A program made the position numbers and the translations under genes. A stretch of DNA of 64,000 bases from Rhineura floridana (Eukaryota; Chordata; Lepidosauria; Squamata; Rhineuridae). The stretch is from the NCBI RefSeq assembly GCF_030035675.1, contig NC_084497.1, positions 28,759,937 through 28,823,936 on the forward strand, given 5' to 3'. Below, in pieces: positions 60,480-64,000 of this stretch (positions are counted from its first letter, which is position 1; each line of letters begins with the position of its first letter). The notes under the pieces are model-generated. The model saw nothing but the letters and a program-made list of their open reading frames with translations, did not search any database and had not been told where the DNA came from.

Positions 60480-61275
60480 TAATCTTTGGGTAATGATATT
60501 TTCTTTTTAATGTGCCTCCCACCCTCCCAGAAGATGGGATAATGCAAAAGCCAAATACACACACGCATGCACACCAGGGCTATGTTGTCTTTTTTCTTTA
60601 TTTCTGTTTTAAAAAACAAAACACACGGCAGACGCGCAGACGCACTCACTCCCGTGCACGCGCGCGCACACAGAAATCCAAAATATTTGAAACTGTATTT
60701 CATGGCAATTATGTCATATTTCATGGACTGATGCCACTACTGAAAGAAAGACTGAATGCCTTAATTTGTATAGAAATTGTAATCATTTGTTCATTTCAAG
60801 GTGAAAATTGCATTTTTTAATTTAAATTGTATCCTGCGTGATAGTCTATTATCTAGTAAAATTCACTCCTTGTCTGAGCGCCTTTCTATGCAGCTGGAAT
60901 AGCTTGTTGCAAATCCAGTTATATTCATAAAAGCTTTGTGGGCGTCTTGGGGAAATGAGTTTTCTTGTGGCTTTCGTTTGCATTCCCCCTTTCTGTCTTT
61001 CTTTTACTCTCTCCCCTCCACACTCTTCTCCACTCCCTGGTCACCTCCCCCATGCCCCTCCTCCTCCTGTAGATTATTTCCTGGTTGAAATAAACCCATA
61101 TCTACAAATACAAGTAATTAGTTGGGATATGTTCTGAAGACAATCAGAAAGCAAATTATGGGTAGGGCCATAAAATAAGCCCTTCTCTCTTCACCTCCCT
61201 CCCTGTAAAATCTTGTTACGGGGGGAAAAAAGGCAATTAGATTCGTTGTGCTGACGAGGACCCAAATGGATCGGT
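60480..61275. promoter_or_regulatory. Strong candidate conserved non-coding block
   Basis: Nearly 800 bp without interspersed repeats apart from an alternating CA/CG stretch at 60619-60670. Contains 'AAGTAATTAGTTGGG', 'GGCAATTAGATTCGTTG' and 'AAAGCAAATTATGGG'. Quiet on both strands for coding. Confidence 0.35.
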
Positions 61276-61364
61276 TAAATCCAAGACCCTGGTTTGCATA
61301 AGGTTGTCAGCTCACTAGGAGAACACACCCAGCCTGTTTTGTTCCTGTGTCCTTGTAACATGGA

Positions 61365-61695
61365 AACATAGGGCTGCCTTATACTGAGAAAGAACATTGG
61401 TTCATTGAGTTCATTATGATCTACACTGACTAGCAGTAGCTCTCCAGGGCAGTGGCAGCTGAGGCTCCATGTCAGTGGGGCAGTGGAATCCACTCCGGGT
61501 TTCAGTCCAAATTTTCAAGGAGCTGAAACCAGTTCAGCATCTTGGACAGCTCCTTGAAAGTTCAGACGAAGACCCAAGGCGGAGTCCACTGGCTCACTGA
61601 CATGGATCCACAAGCCTTCACTGCTCCAGAAGTTCAGATTTGGGGACATTCCCAGCCCTATCTTGAGATGACGAGGATCGAACCTGGGACCTTCT
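61365..61695. repeat. Foldback DNA element (about 61445-61625) nested in a SINE
   Basis: The arms 'CCATGTCAGTGGGGCAGTGG' and 'CCACTGGCTCACTGACATGG' are ends of a long inverted repeat of about 60 bp per arm, with 'AAGGAGCTG' and 'CAGCTCCTT' at the hinge. The reverse SINE flanks it: tail at 61370-61445 and middle with 'GAACCTGGGACC' at 61645-61695. Confidence 0.75.
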
Positions 61696-62165
61696 TTATT
61701 TATTATTTATTAAATGTGTATCCCACCCTTCCTCCCAGCAAGAGCCCATGGTGGTAAACAAAAACACTAAAAACACCCTAAAACATCTTAAAAACAGACT
61801 TTAAATATGTTAAAGCAAAACATTTTAAAAACATTGAAACAAAACATCTTTAAAAACTTTAAAAAAATCTTTAAAAACATATTAAAGAGCAATTCCATCA
61901 CAGACACAGACTGGAATAAGGTCTCTGCTTAAAAGGCTTTTTGAAAGAGAAAGGTCTTTTGTAGGCGCCAAAAAAACAAGAGAGATGTCTAACATATAAA
62001 GGGAAGGGAATTCCAAAGGGTTGTTGCCACAGCACTAAAGGTTCACTTCCTATGTTGTGCGGAATGGACCTCCTGATAAGATGGTATCTGCAGGAGGCCC
62101 TCACCTGCAGAGCTCAATGACCGATAGGGTATATAAGGGGTAAGATGGTCTTTCAGGTATGCTGG
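61695..62165 (-). repeat. L2-like LINE 3' end
   Basis: Reverse copy: 'TGTGTATCCCACCCTTCCTC', long 'AAAACATCTTAAAAACAGAC' runs, then worn protein-end sequence with 'GGGAAGGGAATTCCAAAGGG'. Confidence 0.65.
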
Positions 62166-62386
62166 TCTCAAGAGGTATGCATGCAAAGCAGAAACTCTGC
62201 CATTGATCTAAGGTCTCTCTCAGCCTCAAAACAGTCTAGATCTTTGCAAATCAACCCTAGAAGATTCTTGAGGTGCAGAGAGTGAGCAGAGTCTCCTGTT
62301 CCTGTCTTCAGATCAAGTGGCTGAGCTATGGCTGGAGGTTTTCCACTGCTGCTCTACGTTGAAAAGACAATGGATACTTTATAGAT

Positions 62387-62529
62387 CAATCATGTGGGGA
62401 ACGTGTGGCCCTCCAGATGTTGCTGAACTACAACTCCCATCAGCCCCATCCACCATGGCCAATTGCCAGGGATGATGACGGGGGCTATAGCTCAGTAACA
62501 TCTGAAGAGCCAAAGGTCCCCTACGCCTG
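62387..62529. mobile_element. hAT-like miniature transposon with perfect 8-bp target duplication
   Basis: 143 bp, same family as 18848-18985. Flanked by TTATAGAT at 62379-62386 and 62530-62537. The right end GTCCCCTACGCCTG is roughly the reverse complement of the left CAATCATGTGGGGAAC. Core 'CTGAACTACAACTCCCATCA'. Confidence 0.8.
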
Positions 62530-62714
62530 TTATAGATGGATGGAGCAGATATAAGGAAGCTCTAACTATTGAAATTAATTTTCTTCACAGACAGCAAATG
62601 AATAAACAGTCAAGCACTGCATGTTCCCAGCTCCTGCTTTTTTTTGCTTCCAGCTGCCTCACAGCTTTGATCTGACAGTGATACCAGGCACAACATGGCA
62701 TATAGATGTTTGTA

Positions 62715-62880
62715 GCGATAAGAACATCAGAAAATCCATCCTGCTCTCACAGTGGCCCACCAGACGACCCAATGAAAAGCTCACAAGCAGGACTGGAGCG
62801 CGACAGCAACTCTCCCCTCTTGTGATTCCCAGCAACTGGTATCCAGAGACTGGGTACTGCTCATCCTGGAGATAGCATAC
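62715..62880 (-). repeat. CR1-type LINE tail, reverse
   Basis: 'CTCACAGTGGCCCACCAGAC' and 'GATTCCCAGCAACTGGTATC'. A separate copy directly upstream of the longer one. Confidence 0.7.
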
Positions 62881-62894
62881 AGCCACCATGAGAT

Positions 62895-63620
62895 AGCCGT
62901 CATTGATCATCTTAAGAACATTAGAAGAGCCTGGCTGCTGGATCAGGCCAAAGGGGGCCAATCTAGTTCAGCATCCTGTTCACACAATGGTGGTGTAGAT
63001 GCTCCAATGGGAAGCCCATAAGGAGGACATGAACAGAACAGCATTCTTTCCACTTTTGACATATGGCGACTGGCAATTCAGAGGTTTGCTGCCTTTGACA
63101 GTGGAGGGGAGAGCAGCACCAACATTCAACCTCAACATCCTCAATGAACTTGTCTAATCCTCTTTTAAAGTCACCCAAGATGGTGGCCCTCACAAAGTCT
63201 TGTGGGAGCGAACTTAAACTATGCCCCGTGCAAAGAAAAACCTGTTTTCGTCTGTCCTGGATTTTCCAACATTCAGCTTCATTGGATGTCCCGGAGTTCT
63301 AGCATGATGGGAAAGGGGGGGAAACTAACTCTCTGTCCACTTTGTCCACACCAGGCATAATTCTATGCACATCGTTTCTTCCTTACTTGCCTTCCCCGCC
63401 CCCCCGCCCCGAAATGAAAAAGTACCAAATGCTGCAACCTTTCTTCACAGGGGAGTCGCTCCATTGATCATTTTGGTTGCCCCTTTCTGCCCCTTTTCGA
63501 CCTCTGAAATACCCTTTTTGAGGTGAGGTGACCAGAACTGAGCACAGGATTCCAGGATACTGCAGGCTAAAACAATTATTGGGGAGACATCGCTTCCCTC
63601 CCCCCAATTTACAGTATTTG
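62895..63620 (-). mobile_element. CR1-type LINE, longer 3' part
   Basis: The tail at left (62910-63060) and the reverse-transcriptase end (FKRGLDKFIED) near 63130-63190. Further upstream coding remnants reach about 63610 ('TTTTGGTTGCCCCTTTCTGC', 'GGTGACCAGAACTGAGCACA' on the + strand). It covers more of the element than the copy at 56050 but is more worn. Confidence 0.75.
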
Positions 63621-63739
63621 GAAAGTTGTTCTTAAACAAACGAACAAAAGGAATTGACAACCTGATAGGATTTGATGGCATAGCCAAACAATTCCCCTTT
63701 ATGGTGGTGAAAATATTATAATGAACTAAAGAACTGATC

Positions 63740-64000
63740 CTTTGATAACAGTACTCCAAAATCTGCTATCTTACCTAGCCTAATGGAGTCAGGGTGCTTG
63801 TTTTTTTAAATAAACCGAACGTAGTATTTTTCTAATCATACCCACAGCTAATTTTCTCTCCCTCATCGCAAACACCACTGCAATGCCCTGCCTCGTATTC
63901 CTGCTATTATGCCAAAAATGTCCTTATTTTATGCAGGCCCATAGCCTATGATAATAGACTGCTTTATGCTGATACGGATAGAAAATTGATCAGGGAATGC
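63740..64000. promoter_or_regulatory. Candidate conserved non-coding element at window end
   Basis: Repeat-free AT-rich sequence with 'TTTTCTAATCATACCCAC', 'AGCTAATTTTCTCTCC' and 'CATAGCCTATGATAATAGAC'. It may continue beyond the window. Confidence 0.3.

Noticed and set aside
30745-64000. Possible PAX7 exon or 3' UTR
   Set aside because: I looked on the minus strand for paired-box, homeobox and PAX7 C-terminal sequence and saw none. PAX7 is only expected nearby from human gene order.

Overview
This window is vertebrate nuclear DNA, most likely from a lizard (a non-snake squamate). It holds intron-split genes with canonical GT/AG junctions. The rest is dense with squamate-type repeats: tRNA-derived SINEs, CR1 and L2-like LINE tails, and many small hAT-like or foldback DNA elements. 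There are no operons, CRISPR arrays or bacterial features. Two complete protein-coding genes can be read exon by exon, both on the + strand.

Gene 1 (coding 894-16805, 15 exons) is ALDH4A1, the mitochondrial delta-1-pyrroline-5-carboxylate dehydrogenase of proline and ornithine catabolism. The joined exons give 555 residues against 563 in human. The difference is a transit peptide seven residues shorter and one missing codon in exon 11. A GC-rich stretch with two inverted CCAAT boxes and a GC box (about 470-545) is the likely promoter, and a good AATAAA lies at 17937. Gene 2 (coding 21516-30744, 6 exons) is a class C taste receptor that matches TAS1R2, the sweet-receptor subunit. It is 841 residues long and intact: signal peptide, Venus-flytrap domain, nine-cysteine domain and seven membrane helices. 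The order ALDH4A1 then TAS1R2 in the same direction is the arrangement I recall from human 1p36, where PAX7 is the next gene.

From 30745 to 64000 I see no coding exon. This part is intergenic DNA made of repeats, separated by islands of clean, AT-rich sequence with homeodomain-like TAAT sites (for example 39680-40145, 52555-52870, 57000-57440, 60480-61275 and 63740-64000). By position these lie between TAS1R2 and the expected PAX7 locus, so they are candidate conserved enhancers. That is inference, not shown by the sequence.

The best second-look items are: an octamer (POU2F-type) site 137 bp upstream of the TAS1R2 start codon; a tandem in-frame acceptor at TAS1R2 exon 6; a tRNA-Glu(CUC)-like relic 16 bp past the TAS1R2 exon 5 donor; three small DNA transposons with perfect 8-bp target duplications; a foldback family with a copy inside the ALDH4A1 3' UTR; a 53-bp minisatellite in ALDH4A1 intron 8; and a perfect 29-bp triplicate at 32952. 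I found no clear retrovirus-like, LTR or Polinton element.
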